Assembly: GCA_023667165.1 (NCBI GenBank)
Contig: JAMPAO010000042.1
Span: 1 to 21,267, forward strand
Direction of reading: 5' to 3'
DNA length: 21,267 nt
From: Ruminococcus sp.
GTDB taxonomy: Bacteria > Bacillota > Clostridia > Oscillospirales > Ruminococcaceae
The position numbers and the translations under genes were made by a program. Below are positions 7,005 through 15,039 of this stretch, piece by piece; position 1 is the stretch's first letter; each line of letters starts with the position of its first letter. The notes under the pieces are model-generated. The model ran no database searches. It was not told the DNA's origin and saw nothing but the letters and a program-made list of their open reading frames with translations.

Positions 7005-7922
7005 TCACCAAGGCTTTACAGATCCGATAATGCTTGAAATTTCAATGTTCCTTTCACGGCAGTATTCGGATAATCCCCCGATTATTTTCACGGGAGCAAG
7101 AGGATCGTTAAACAGCGCAGCTCCCACCTGAACGACCGAAGCGCCCGCCATCATCATTTCGGCGGCGTCCTCCCAGGACGATATCCCGCCCATTCCGCAA
7201 ACGGGTATCTTAACGGCGTTCGCCGTCTGCCAAACCATTCTTACCGCAACGGGAAATACCGCAGGACCGGACAGACCTCCCACATTGTTTTTGAGTATCG
7301 GACGCGCCGATCCGATGTCTATCCTCATTCCCAGCAGCGTGTTTATAAGCGATACGGCGTCCGCACCCTCCGCCTCGCACGCCTTGGCGATGTCGGCAAT
7401 GCTTGTAACGTTTGGCGACAGCTTCATCATCACGGGTTTTTTCGTTGCCCAGCGGACGATTCTTGTTATCTGTGCCGCCCCCTCGCAGGAAACGCCGAAA
7501 GCGGCTCCTCCCGCCTTAACGTTGGGACAGGAAATATTTACCTCGATCATATCAATGTCCGTGCCGTCCAGCTTCTCGGCGATCTCGCGGTATTCGTCAG
7601 GGTCGGAGCCTGCAATGTTGGCAATTATTACCGTGTCCTTTTGTTTAAGATAAGGCAGCTCCGTGCCAATAAAATGATCTATGCCGGGGTTTTGCAGACC
7701 TACGCTGTTGAGCATTCCCGCAGGAGTTTCAGCGATCCTCGGAACCGGATTGCCGTTTCTGGGTTTTCCCGTAGTTCCCTTTACCGAAATGCCGCCCAGC
7801 TCCGAAAGAGGGAAAAATTCCTCGTATTCTCTTCCGTACCCGAACGTACCCGAGGCGGGTATAACGGGATTTTTAAAACGAACGCCCGCAAAATCCACTG
7901 CCAAACGAGATATATCCGTCAT
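7005..7922 (-). CDS. pyrD: Dihydroorotate dehydrogenase B, catalytic subunit
   Basis: FMN-dependent class 1B enzyme of 305 residues that oxidises dihydroorotate to orotate and passes electrons to PyrK, which transfers them to NAD+. The sequence shows NPVIPASGTFGYG (residues 18-30), Lys48 in SVKGTTGKPRNGNP, the catalytic cysteine Cys132 in VNISCPNVK (class 1 type), and the phosphate-binding CGMGGISSWEDAAEMM near residue 242. Length is exactly that of the family. The ATG overlaps the pyrK stop by one base (TGATG), with GAGGAGG about 9 bases upstream, so the two subunits are translationally coupled. This suits their function as a heterotetramer. Confidence 0.98.
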   Translation of the reverse strand: MTDISRLAVDFAGVRFKNPVIPASGTFGYGREYEEFFPLSELGGISVKGTTGKPRNGNPVPRIAETPAGMLNSVGLQNPGIDHFIGTELPYLKQKDTVIIANIAGSDPDEYREIAEKLDGTDIDMIEVNISCPNVKAGGAAFGVSCEGAAQITRIVRWATKKPVMMKLSPNVTSIADIAKACEAEGADAVSLINTLLGMRIDIGSARPILKNNVGGLSGPAVFPVAVRMVWQTANAVKIPVCGMGGISSWEDAAEMMMAGASVVQVGAALFNDPLAPVKIIGGLSEYCRERNIEISSIIGSVKPW

Positions 7923-8695
7923 CAGAAAAGCACCTCCTCAGCGTTAAATACGGGACCGTCCTTGCATACATGGGCATAGTATTCCCGTCCGTCCCTTATG
8001 GTGCGGCAGGCGCACACAAGGCAGCCGCCCACGCCGCAGCCCATTCTTTCCTCAAGAGATACCTGGCATTTGATATTTCTCTCAATGGCGGCAGCCGCAG
8101 CGGATTTCAGCATTGCGGCGGGACCGCAGGCGTATATAATATCGGGAACGTTATCGGACAAATACTCCTCAAGAGCGTCGGTAACAAATCCTTTTTTCCC
8201 CGCAGAGCCGTCGTCGGTGCATAGAATGACCCGCGCTCCCGTATCGGAAAAATCCTTTTGCAGAATGACCGCCGATGAATTTCTGAAGCCGCTGATAACA
8301 ACGGCGTTTGGACCGTAATGCTCGGCAAGCGGCAGCATAGGCGGATTGCCGATTCCTCCCCCGATAATGACCGATTTTTTGTCCCTTTTAAGCAGCTCAA
8401 AGGGTCTGCCTCCCAAGGGACCCACAATGTCGATATTGCAGTCCTCGCAAAGTCTTGAAAGAGCCTTTGTGCCCTTTCCTCTTACCTCGAATACGATCCT
8501 TACCGTACCCTTTTCCCTGTCAATGCCGCATATGGATATGGGTCTGCGCAGCATAAAGCCGTCAATGCGGATATTCACAAACTGACCGCACCTCGCCGCC
8601 TCCGCAATATCGGGACACAGTATGGTAATATCGTATATTTCGGCCGCAATAGCCTTTTTTGCTGTGATCCGGTACTCACCCTGTTTATATTTCAT
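7922..8695 (-). CDS. pyrK: Dihydroorotate dehydrogenase B, electron-transfer subunit
   Basis: Iron-sulfur flavoprotein of 257 residues that carries electrons from PyrD to NAD+. From N- to C-terminus it shows the FAD-binding RRPISI (residues 50-55), GPLGG at 92-96, the nucleotide-binding GGGIGNPPM near 112-120, and the 2Fe-2S cysteines Cys220, Cys225, Cys228 and Cys244 in MGCGVGGCLVCACR and HVCKDGPVF. The ATG at 8695 has AAAGGA eight bases upstream. The gene starts 114 bases after the unknown membrane gene, the longest internal gap of the operon, which holds the inverted repeat 8738-8808. I see no convincing separate promoter in that gap. Confidence 0.98.
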   Translation of the reverse strand: MKYKQGEYRITAKKAIAAEIYDITILCPDIAEAARCGQFVNIRIDGFMLRRPISICGIDREKGTVRIVFEVRGKGTKALSRLCEDCNIDIVGPLGGRPFELLKRDKKSVIIGGGIGNPPMLPLAEHYGPNAVVISGFRNSSAVILQKDFSDTGARVILCTDDGSAGKKGFVTDALEEYLSDNVPDIIYACGPAAMLKSAAAAAIERNIKCQVSLEERMGCGVGGCLVCACRTIRDGREYYAHVCKDGPVFNAEEVLF

Positions 8696-8737
8696 AAATC
8701 ATTTCCTTTCATTTATTTGTTTAGGACAGATCCCGAA

Positions 8738-8808
8738 GCAATACCGTGCAGTGCTTGACTCGCGGCGCCGGACGTGCAAAGCTTTGAAGCGTATTTTTGC
8801 GGTATTGC
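8738..8808. repeat. Nine-bp inverted repeat enclosing 53 bases, upstream of pyrK
   Basis: GCAATACCG (8738-8746) and CGGTATTGC (8800-8808) are perfect complements. They enclose a GC-rich core with a small palindrome (CAAAGCTTTG). In the transcript this begins right after the stop codon of the membrane-protein gene and could fold into a long stem with an elaborate loop ahead of pyrK. There is no U-tract, so it is not an ordinary terminator. An intercistronic stability or processing element is possible. Confidence 0.5.
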
Positions 8809-8809
8809 C

Positions 8810-9682
8810 TTAAAGCGGACGTCTGCGCGGGTCGGTCTTAATGTATTCCTCTTCGCTGCAAATGCCTGCGCCGTCCGTTTCGAGAATATCCATGCCGTCG
8901 CCCTGAGCGTCGGGGATATCGGTGGTTTTACCCTCAAACCAGCCTTCGCATTTGGCGTTGTCTACGCTTACTCCGTCCATTTCATTTTCCGCAGCGGGTT
9001 CGGTAACCTCATAATCCTGTATGGGGCGTTCGTTATCCGTGTAATAGTCCTGTTTTTTTTCGGTTTTGAGCCATTTCTGACGGTATTTTACATATTTTGA
9101 ATGGTTTCCCCTCTCTATCATATAGTTAAAATCAGGAAAACCCTCCTGCCCCGCAAGAAAATCCAGATCCTTATAGGATCTTACCGCGAAATCCTCGCTC
9201 CATGCGCCGAATCCGGCGTACAAAATAAGGAGGATCAAATGCTGCCATTTCATCGGCTCGTATTGAAAAGGAAGATCGGTCACCGCAAAAGCGAGTATTA
9301 CCAGATATAACCAGCGGCAAATGTTATGCAGCCGTTTTATCAGAAACGTATCCGCAAAAAAGGACATTACCGTAACGGCGGGAGTGCAAAAGAACGTTAC
9401 GGCAAACCAAGGGGCATAAAGCACGGGACGACCCTCATCGACAAGCTCCGCATGCTTCATTCCCGCACTTGCATAGCTTATCCAAAGGTACACGCCCATA
9501 ACGCTTATATAGGTCACGAACAGGTTGAAGAAAACGTTGTATATACGGGCGAGCCTGAATTTTTTTTTGACCTGTTTCATACGGTTAAAATTATCCCGGC
9601 AGATTTTTTCCCGCATATCGTCGTCCAATATTTCCGCAGAAAGTTCATTTTCCGTGTTGACATTTTTTTCATTTTCGCTCAC
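8810..9682 (-). CDS. Unrecognised four-helix membrane protein in the pyrimidine operon
   Basis: Protein of 290 residues in a family I do not recognise. It has an acidic N-terminal tail, a basic stretch (QVKKKFRLAR, 37-46), then four likely membrane helices at about 48-70, 90-113, 121-137 and 146-162. A soluble, strongly acidic and apparently disordered C-terminal tail (about 165-290) ends DPRRRPL. No signal peptide or enzymatic motif is visible. The start is a GTG with GGAGGG about 9 bases upstream, a clear ribosome site. It lies between carB (73-base gap containing a perfect 18-bp hairpin) and pyrK (114-base gap). It could be a membrane regulator, an anchor or simply a co-transcribed passenger; transport of a base or nucleoside is a context guess only. 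Codon and base composition match the neighbours. Confidence 0.85.
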   Translation of the reverse strand: MSENEKNVNTENELSAEILDDDMREKICRDNFNRMKQVKKKFRLARIYNVFFNLFVTYISVMGVYLWISYASAGMKHAELVDEGRPVLYAPWFAVTFFCTPAVTVMSFFADTFLIKRLHNICRWLYLVILAFAVTDLPFQYEPMKWQHLILLILYAGFGAWSEDFAVRSYKDLDFLAGQEGFPDFNYMIERGNHSKYVKYRQKWLKTEKKQDYYTDNERPIQDYEVTEPAAENEMDGVSVDNAKCEGWFEGKTTDIPDAQGDGMDILETDGAGICSEEEYIKTDPRRRPL

Positions 9683-9713
9683 AGTATCTTCCCTCCTGCA
9701 TAGTTTATCAAAA

Positions 9714-9752
9714 TGATATCAAATGATATCAAAATGATATCATTTGATATCA
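9714..9752. repeat. Perfect 18-bp inverted repeat built of four GATATC units, between carB and the membrane gene
   Basis: TGATATCAAATGATATCA (9714-9731) and its exact reverse complement (9735-9752) flank a 3-base loop. The four GATATC hexamers start at 9715, 9725, 9736 and 9746, that is 10, 11 and 10 bases apart, one helical turn each. In the minus-strand transcript it follows the carB stop (9756-9758) almost directly and is followed by TTTTGATAAAC and then the next gene's ribosome site. It could be a weak AU-rich terminator or attenuator, a processing hairpin, or a repeated protein-binding site. Confidence 0.9.
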
Positions 9753-9755
9753 CCG

Positions 9756-12700
9756 TCATATTTTTGTTATGTCGATCATTTCCATTTCGTCAATATTCTT
9801 GCCCATCGCCAAAATATCAGCCACCGCATTTGCAGTGTCAATGGCAGTAAGGCAGCATATGGAGCGTTCAACGGTCTTGCGTCGTATCTTAACGCTGTCG
9901 TATTGGGGTATGCGTCCTTTGGCGGAGGTCGAGATGACATAATTTATCTTGCCGCTGTCAAGGAGCGTCATAACATTGGGTTTTTCCTCCGACGCCTTTC
10001 TGACGACGTTTGCCGCCACCATATTGCGGTTAAGCGTCGACGCCGTTCCGCCCGTTGCGTAGATGTCAAAGCCAAGCTGCTCGAATTTTTCCGCCACATA
10101 GATTATCTCCTGCTTGTCGGTATCTCTTACGGTAATAAGCACGCCGCCGCTGTGCTTCATGTCGTACCCTGCGGCGATAAGTCCCTTGTACACGGCGTCC
10201 TCGAACGTCCTTGCTATTCCAAGGCATTCACCGGTGGATTTCATCTCGGGACCCAACGCGGTATCCACGTCATGAAGCTTTTCAAAGCTGAATACAGGCA
10301 CTTTTACAGCCACAAAATCAGCCTCCTTGTAAAGACCGCTTTCATAACCCTGCTGTTTAAGCGTTTCACCCAGCATTATCTTTGTGGCAATGTCGACCAT
10401 AGGAACGCCCGTTACCTTTGAAATATACGGAACGGTCCTCGAAGAACGGGGATTTACCTCGATCACATAGACCTCGTTATTGTAAACCACGTACTGGATA
10501 TTTACAAGTCCGATAACATTAAGCTCCGTGGCGATACGCCTTGTGTATTCAACAATGGTGTCCTTTATCCTTTTTGTCAAGGTCATGGCCGGATATACGG
10601 AGATCGAGTCGCCCGAATGCACTCCGGCGCGTTCTATATGCTCCATAATTCCGGGGATAAGATAATCCGTGCCGTCACATATGGCGTCTACCTCTACCTC
10701 CTTGCCCATCATATATTTGTCTATGAGTACGGGATTTTCCAGAGCTGTTCTGGTAATTATCTCCATATATTCCTCAATATCCTGATCCGAGTGGGCGATT
10801 ATCATATTCTGACCGCCCAGAACGTAGGATGGGCGCATAAGAACGGGATATCCCAGGCTTCTTGCCGCTTCGAGCGCCTCCTCAACGTTCATTACGGTAT
10901 GTCCTGCGGGGCGGGGAATGCCGCACTTGTTCAAAAGCTCGTCGAAGCGTTCTCTGTCCTCTGCGGCGTCGATACTGTCGGCGGAAGTGCCGAGAATATT
11001 CACTCCCATATCCGAAAGGTGCTTGGTCAGCTTTATGGCGGTCTGACCGCCGAACTGCACAACAACGCCGTAAGGCTGTTCCGTTTCAATGATAGCTTCC
11101 ACGTCCTCCCTTGTGAGGGGATCGAAATAAAGCCTGTCGCCGGTGTCAAAATCGGTGGATACCGTTTCGGGATTATTGTTGCAGATCACTGCGTCATAAC
11201 CCATTTCCTTCAGCGCCCATACGCAGTGGACCGAGCAGTAGTCAAACTCGATGCCCTGACCTATCCTTATAGGACCGGAGCCGAATACAACGACCCTTTT
11301 TTTGCCCTTGTCGGTGCGCTCGATAAACTGCTTTGCCTCGTTTTCCTCATCGAATGTGGAATAAAAGTACGGAGTTTCCGCCTTGAACTCTCCCGCGCAG
11401 GTATCGACCATCTTAAAGACGGCCTTTGTTTTCTTGGGACACTTCTGCTTGCTTATACGCTCGACAGTACTGTCAAGATAGCCGTATTTTTTGGCGATAT
11501 CGTATTTTTCACAGGTAAGCTCGCCCTCTTCAAGATATTTTTCCAGATCCGCAAGATTTTTCAGCTTTGACAAAAACCACATATCTATCATGGTTATCTC
11601 ATGTATCTTTTCAAGGGTTATTCCCCTCTTTATCGCTTCAAATACCGTAAATGAACGCTCATCGTCCACGTTGTAAAGGCGTTTTTCTATTTCATCATCG
11701 GAAAGACTGCCCAGCTTTTTCAGATTCATGGTGTCAAGTCCCAGCTCGATGGAGCGTACCGCTTTCATCATAGCCTGTTCAAAGGACGTGCCTATTGCCA
11801 TGACCTCGCCCGTAGCCATCATCTGAGTGCCTAAGGTGCGCTTGGCGTAGACAAACTTGTCAAAGGGCCATTTGGGGAATTTTACCACCACATAATCCAA
11901 GGCAGGCTCAAAGCAGGCGTAGGTCTTTCCCGTAACTGCGTTTATTATTTCGTCTAAGCTGTAGCCTATGGCGATCCTTGTGGCTACCTTGGCGATGGGA
12001 TATCCCGTAGCCTTGGACGCCAAAGCGGATGAACGGGAAACTCTGGGGTTTACCTCGATAACGGCATATTCAAAGGAGGTCGGGTGCAGCGCGAACTGAC
12101 AGTTGCAGCCGCCCTCTACCTTAAGCTCTGAGATAATGTTCAAAGCCGCAGTTCTGAGCATCTGATATTCCTTGTCGGTAAGAGTGACCGCAGGGGCGAT
12201 GACTATGGAATCTCCGGTATGAACGCCCACGGGGTCGAAGTTTTCCATGGAACAGACGGTTATAACATTTCCCTTGCTGTCCCTTATTACCTCGAACTCT
12301 ATCTCTTTCCAGCCGCTGATACACTTTTCCACCAGTATCTGCGTAATGGGAGAAAGTCTGAGACCGTTGGTGGCAATATCCGCCAGCTCCTCTTCATTAT
12401 ATGCGATACCGCCGCCCGTGCCTCCGAGAGTAAATGCGGGACGGACGATAACGGGATAATCTATGACCTGTGCAAACTCCACGGCGTCCTCGACGGTTTC
12501 AACCACCTTTGAGGGTATAACAGGCTCGCCTATCTTCTCCATAGTGTCCTTGAACGCCTGCCTGTCCTCCGCTTTATGTATGGTTTCGGGGTTTGCGCCC
12601 AGCAGCTTTACATTATGCTCGTCAAGGAAGCCGCATTCCGCAAGCTGCATCGAGAGGGTAAGTCCCGTCTGACCGCCCAGCGTGGAAAGAACGCTGTCCG

Positions 12701-12947
12701 GCTTTTCTATTTTGATTATCTTTTTCACTACGTCAAGGGTCAGCGGCTCGATGTATACCTTGTCAGCCATTGCCTTGTCGGTCATGATGGTGGCGGGGTT
12801 TGAGTTTATCAGCACTACCTCCAGACCCTCCGCTTTCAGCGCTCTGCACGCCTGTGTTCCCGCATAGTCAAATTCGGCTGCCTGTCCGATGATAATAGGT
12901 CCGGAGCCGATAACGAGGACTTTCTTTATATCTTTACGAAGCGGCAT
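9756..12947 (-). CDS. carB: Carbamoyl-phosphate synthase, large subunit
   Basis: Synthetase subunit of 1063 residues that makes carbamoyl phosphate from bicarbonate, ammonia (channelled from CarA) and two ATP. The two homologous ATP-grasp halves are evident from LVIGSGPIIIGQAAEFDYAG near residue 10 and VVFGSGPIRIGQGIEFDYCS near residue 550, each followed by HTGDS or HSGDS and VIEVNPRVSRSS/VIEVNPRSSRTV. An oligomerisation region lies between them. From about residue 930 there is an MGS-like allosteric domain (LITVRDTDKQ, DIYATGGTAS) where nucleotides bind. Length is normal for the family. The ATG at 12947 has AAGGAGG overlapping the carA end, about 9 bases upstream, so CarA and CarB are probably made in a fixed ratio. 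Confidence 0.98.
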   Translation of the reverse strand: MPLRKDIKKVLVIGSGPIIIGQAAEFDYAGTQACRALKAEGLEVVLINSNPATIMTDKAMADKVYIEPLTLDVVKKIIKIEKPDSVLSTLGGQTGLTLSMQLAECGFLDEHNVKLLGANPETIHKAEDRQAFKDTMEKIGEPVIPSKVVETVEDAVEFAQVIDYPVIVRPAFTLGGTGGGIAYNEEELADIATNGLRLSPITQILVEKCISGWKEIEFEVIRDSKGNVITVCSMENFDPVGVHTGDSIVIAPAVTLTDKEYQMLRTAALNIISELKVEGGCNCQFALHPTSFEYAVIEVNPRVSRSSALASKATGYPIAKVATRIAIGYSLDEIINAVTGKTYACFEPALDYVVVKFPKWPFDKFVYAKRTLGTQMMATGEVMAIGTSFEQAMMKAVRSIELGLDTMNLKKLGSLSDDEIEKRLYNVDDERSFTVFEAIKRGITLEKIHEITMIDMWFLSKLKNLADLEKYLEEGELTCEKYDIAKKYGYLDSTVERISKQKCPKKTKAVFKMVDTCAGEFKAETPYFYSTFDEENEAKQFIERTDKGKKRVVVFGSGPIRIGQGIEFDYCSVHCVWALKEMGYDAVICNNNPETVSTDFDTGDRLYFDPLTREDVEAIIETEQPYGVVVQFGGQTAIKLTKHLSDMGVNILGTSADSIDAAEDRERFDELLNKCGIPRPAGHTVMNVEEALEAARSLGYPVLMRPSYVLGGQNMIIAHSDQDIEEYMEIITRTALENPVLIDKYMMGKEVEVDAICDGTDYLIPGIMEHIERAGVHSGDSISVYPAMTLTKRIKDTIVEYTRRIATELNVIGLVNIQYVVYNNEVYVIEVNPRSSRTVPYISKVTGVPMVDIATKIMLGETLKQQGYESGLYKEADFVAVKVPVFSFEKLHDVDTALGPEMKSTGECLGIARTFEDAVYKGLIAAGYDMKHSGGVLITVRDTDKQEIIYVAEKFEQLGFDIYATGGTASTLNRNMVAANVVRKASEEKPNVMTLLDSGKINYVISTSAKGRIPQYDSVKIRRKTVERSICCLTAIDTANAVADILAMGKNIDEMEMIDITKI

Positions 12948-12948
12948 T

Positions 12949-14061
12949 TTACTTGTCCTCCTTATTTTTCTTTATCATATCAATAAACTCGTCAAACAGA
13001 TAAGCTGTGTCCTTGGGTCCCGAACAAGCCTCGGGGTGGAACTGCACGGTAAAGCAAGGGAAATTTTTGTACCGCACGCCTTCGCAGGTATTGTCGTTGG
13101 CGTTTTTGTGGGATACCTCCCCCGCTTCTGCGGGAATGCTTTCGCTGATGACGGCATATCCGTGATTTTGCGAGGTAACAAAGGTGCGGTCAAGGGCGAT
13201 ATCAACAACAGGCTGATTTGCTCCTCTGTGACCGTATTTGAGCTTTTCGGTCTTAGCGCCGTTTGCAAGCGCCATAAGCTGATGACCCAGACATATGCCG
13301 AATACGGGAATGCCAAGCTCTCTTATCTTTTTGAGATTTTCTATTATTTCGGTATTTTCCGCAGGATCGCCCGGACCGTTTGAAAGCATTATCCCGTCGG
13401 GAGAGAGCGCCTTTATTTCCTCTGCAGAGGTCTGCGCGGGTACGACCGTAACATTGCAGCCTCTTTTTACAAGCTCCCTGCGGATATTGTATTTATAGCC
13501 GAAATCGTACAGAACCACATCATATTTGGGATCGTCTGCGGGGAAAGTTTCCTTTTCCTTGACAGTGACCGACCTGACGGCATTTTTTACGGAGAAAGCC
13601 TTGACCCTCTCCATAAGACCGTCCTTGTTTTCATAAACGTTCTCCGTGGTGATAACGCCGTTCATTACGCCGCTTTCGCGGATAATTCTTGTAAGGCAGC
13701 GGGTGTCTATGGAATGTATGCCGATGATATTATGCTTTTTGAGAAACTCGTCCACATTGCCCTCGCTTCTGAAATTAGAGGGCGAATTGCACCACTCTCT
13801 CACCACATATCCGCTTACCGCCGAAGTCCTCGATTCGTAATCCTCGCCGTTGACGCCGTAGTTTCCTATAAGAGGGAACGTCTGGGTGACTATCTGACCG
13901 AAGTAGCTGGGATCGGACAAAGTTTCCTCGTAACCCGTCATGCCGGTTGCAAAAACGATCTCGCCGACGGACGTACCTTTCGCGCCGAAAGAATATCCCT
14001 CGAATATCCGTCCGTTTTCCAGCATAACATAAGCCTTTTCGCCTAAATTGAATAAAGACAT
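12949..14061 (-). CDS. carA: Carbamoyl-phosphate synthase, small (glutamine amidotransferase) subunit
   Basis: Amidotransferase subunit of 370 residues that releases ammonia from glutamine for CarB. The N-terminal CPSase domain reads LENGRIFEGYSFGAKG and VFATGMTGYEETLSDPSY. The C-terminal class I glutamine amidotransferase domain has the nucleophile in VFGICLGHQLMALA and the His-Glu pair in VQFHPEACSGP. The start is the ATG at 14061, six bases after GGGAGG; an in-frame TTG 18 bases earlier overlaps that site. It ends one base before carB, and the preceding pyrF frame ends 54 bases upstream with nothing notable in the gap. Confidence 0.98.
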   Translation of the reverse strand: MSLFNLGEKAYVMLENGRIFEGYSFGAKGTSVGEIVFATGMTGYEETLSDPSYFGQIVTQTFPLIGNYGVNGEDYESRTSAVSGYVVREWCNSPSNFRSEGNVDEFLKKHNIIGIHSIDTRCLTRIIRESGVMNGVITTENVYENKDGLMERVKAFSVKNAVRSVTVKEKETFPADDPKYDVVLYDFGYKYNIRRELVKRGCNVTVVPAQTSAEEIKALSPDGIMLSNGPGDPAENTEIIENLKKIRELGIPVFGICLGHQLMALANGAKTEKLKYGHRGANQPVVDIALDRTFVTSQNHGYAVISESIPAEAGEVSHKNANDNTCEGVRYKNFPCFTVQFHPEACSGPKDTAYLFDEFIDMIKKNKEDK

Positions 14062-14115
14062 GATTATCCTCCCGATCAATGTAAAATTCTTATATATGTA
14101 TTATGTATACGGACT

Positions 14116-15039
14116 TCATTCAGCCTTTATCGGTGGAATGTGAGATGTGATGTCATCTCTCATACGGACGCACTCACGCCTTGCCGCCTCGGCATATTCA
14201 TGCTCGTCGCAGCCCTCGTTTTTGTATGCGCACATCACCGCTCTTGAGGAGTTTACTATTGCGCCTAAGCCGTTTTCATCAAAGCCTCCCGCAACGCCCT
14301 GTGCGCCGCCGCCCTGTGCGCCGTAGCCCGGAACCAGGAAAAATGTGTGAGGAAGCCTTTCCCGCAGCTCCGCAAGCATTTGCGGATAGGTAGCTCCCAC
14401 CACCGCTCCGACAGAGGAATAGCCGTATTTTCCGATATGCTTTTCGCCCCATTTTTCGCACATATCTCCCATGACCTCGTAAACGGCAGTGCCGTCGCAC
14501 AGGCGCTTGTCCTGAAGCTCTCCCGATGATTTATTGGAGGTCTTTGCCAGAACGAATATGCCGCCCCCCGTTTTAAGAGCAGGCTCTATGCCGTCCGTTC
14601 CCAGATAACCGTTTACCGTGAGAGCGTCCGCTCCGAAAGCAGCCTGTTTGACGCCGTAAACCTCCGTGCTTCCCAGATAAGCCGCCGAGTATGCTTCCAT
14701 TGTTGCTCCGATATCGTTTCTCTTGGCGTCGACGATAACGAACATACCCTTGGATCTGGCATATTTTATGGTTTTGTAAAGCGCTTTTACACCGTGATAG
14801 CCGTACATTTCATAATAAGCAGCCTGCGGCTTTACTGCGGGAACGATATCGCATACCGCGTCTATTATTCCTTTATTGAACCGGTAAAGAGCCGCCGCTG
14901 CCGCTTTAAAGCCTTCTCCGTGCTTTTCGGCGCATTTTTTCTTGATATACTCGGGGATGTACTCCAGCTTGGGATCAAGACCCACAACAGTAGGATTTCC
15001 GGTTTCGATTATTTTTTCGATAAGTCTGTCAAAGGACAT
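14116..15039 (-). CDS. pyrF: Orotidine-5'-phosphate decarboxylase from an internal start
   Basis: Alternative product of the same frame, starting at the ATG at 15039 (307 residues, the usual length of type 2 PyrF). It would begin MSFDRLIEKIIETGNPTVVG, as free-standing homologues do. It converts orotidine monophosphate to UMP in the last step of the pathway. The catalytic Lys/Asp cluster is in VIVDAKRNDIGATMEAYS, and the phosphate-binding end contains FFLVPGYGAQGG and IVNSSRAV. Whether cells make this protein alone, a PyrC-PyrF fusion, or both cannot be settled from DNA alone. Confidence 0.75.
   Translation of the reverse strand: MSFDRLIEKIIETGNPTVVGLDPKLEYIPEYIKKKCAEKHGEGFKAAAAALYRFNKGIIDAVCDIVPAVKPQAAYYEMYGYHGVKALYKTIKYARSKGMFVIVDAKRNDIGATMEAYSAAYLGSTEVYGVKQAAFGADALTVNGYLGTDGIEPALKTGGGIFVLAKTSNKSSGELQDKRLCDGTAVYEVMGDMCEKWGEKHIGKYGYSSVGAVVGATYPQMLAELRERLPHTFFLVPGYGAQGGGAQGVAGGFDENGLGAIVNSSRAVMCAYKNEGCDEHEYAEAARRECVRMRDDITSHIPPIKAE

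Noticed and set aside
8765..8790. Second PyrR-binding loop (CCGCGA, matching CNGNGA) before pyrK
   Set aside because: The flanking bases do not form the required closing stem, so the hexamer is probably chance.
9709..9752. CRISPR-like repeat array
   Set aside because: Units are only 10-11 bp with no spacers; it is a palindromic hairpin.
10617..11570. 317-codon plus-strand open frame opposite carB, and similar long plus-strand frames at 9744-10421
   Set aside because: Antisense shadows of carB with unnatural amino-acid composition and no plausible start signals.
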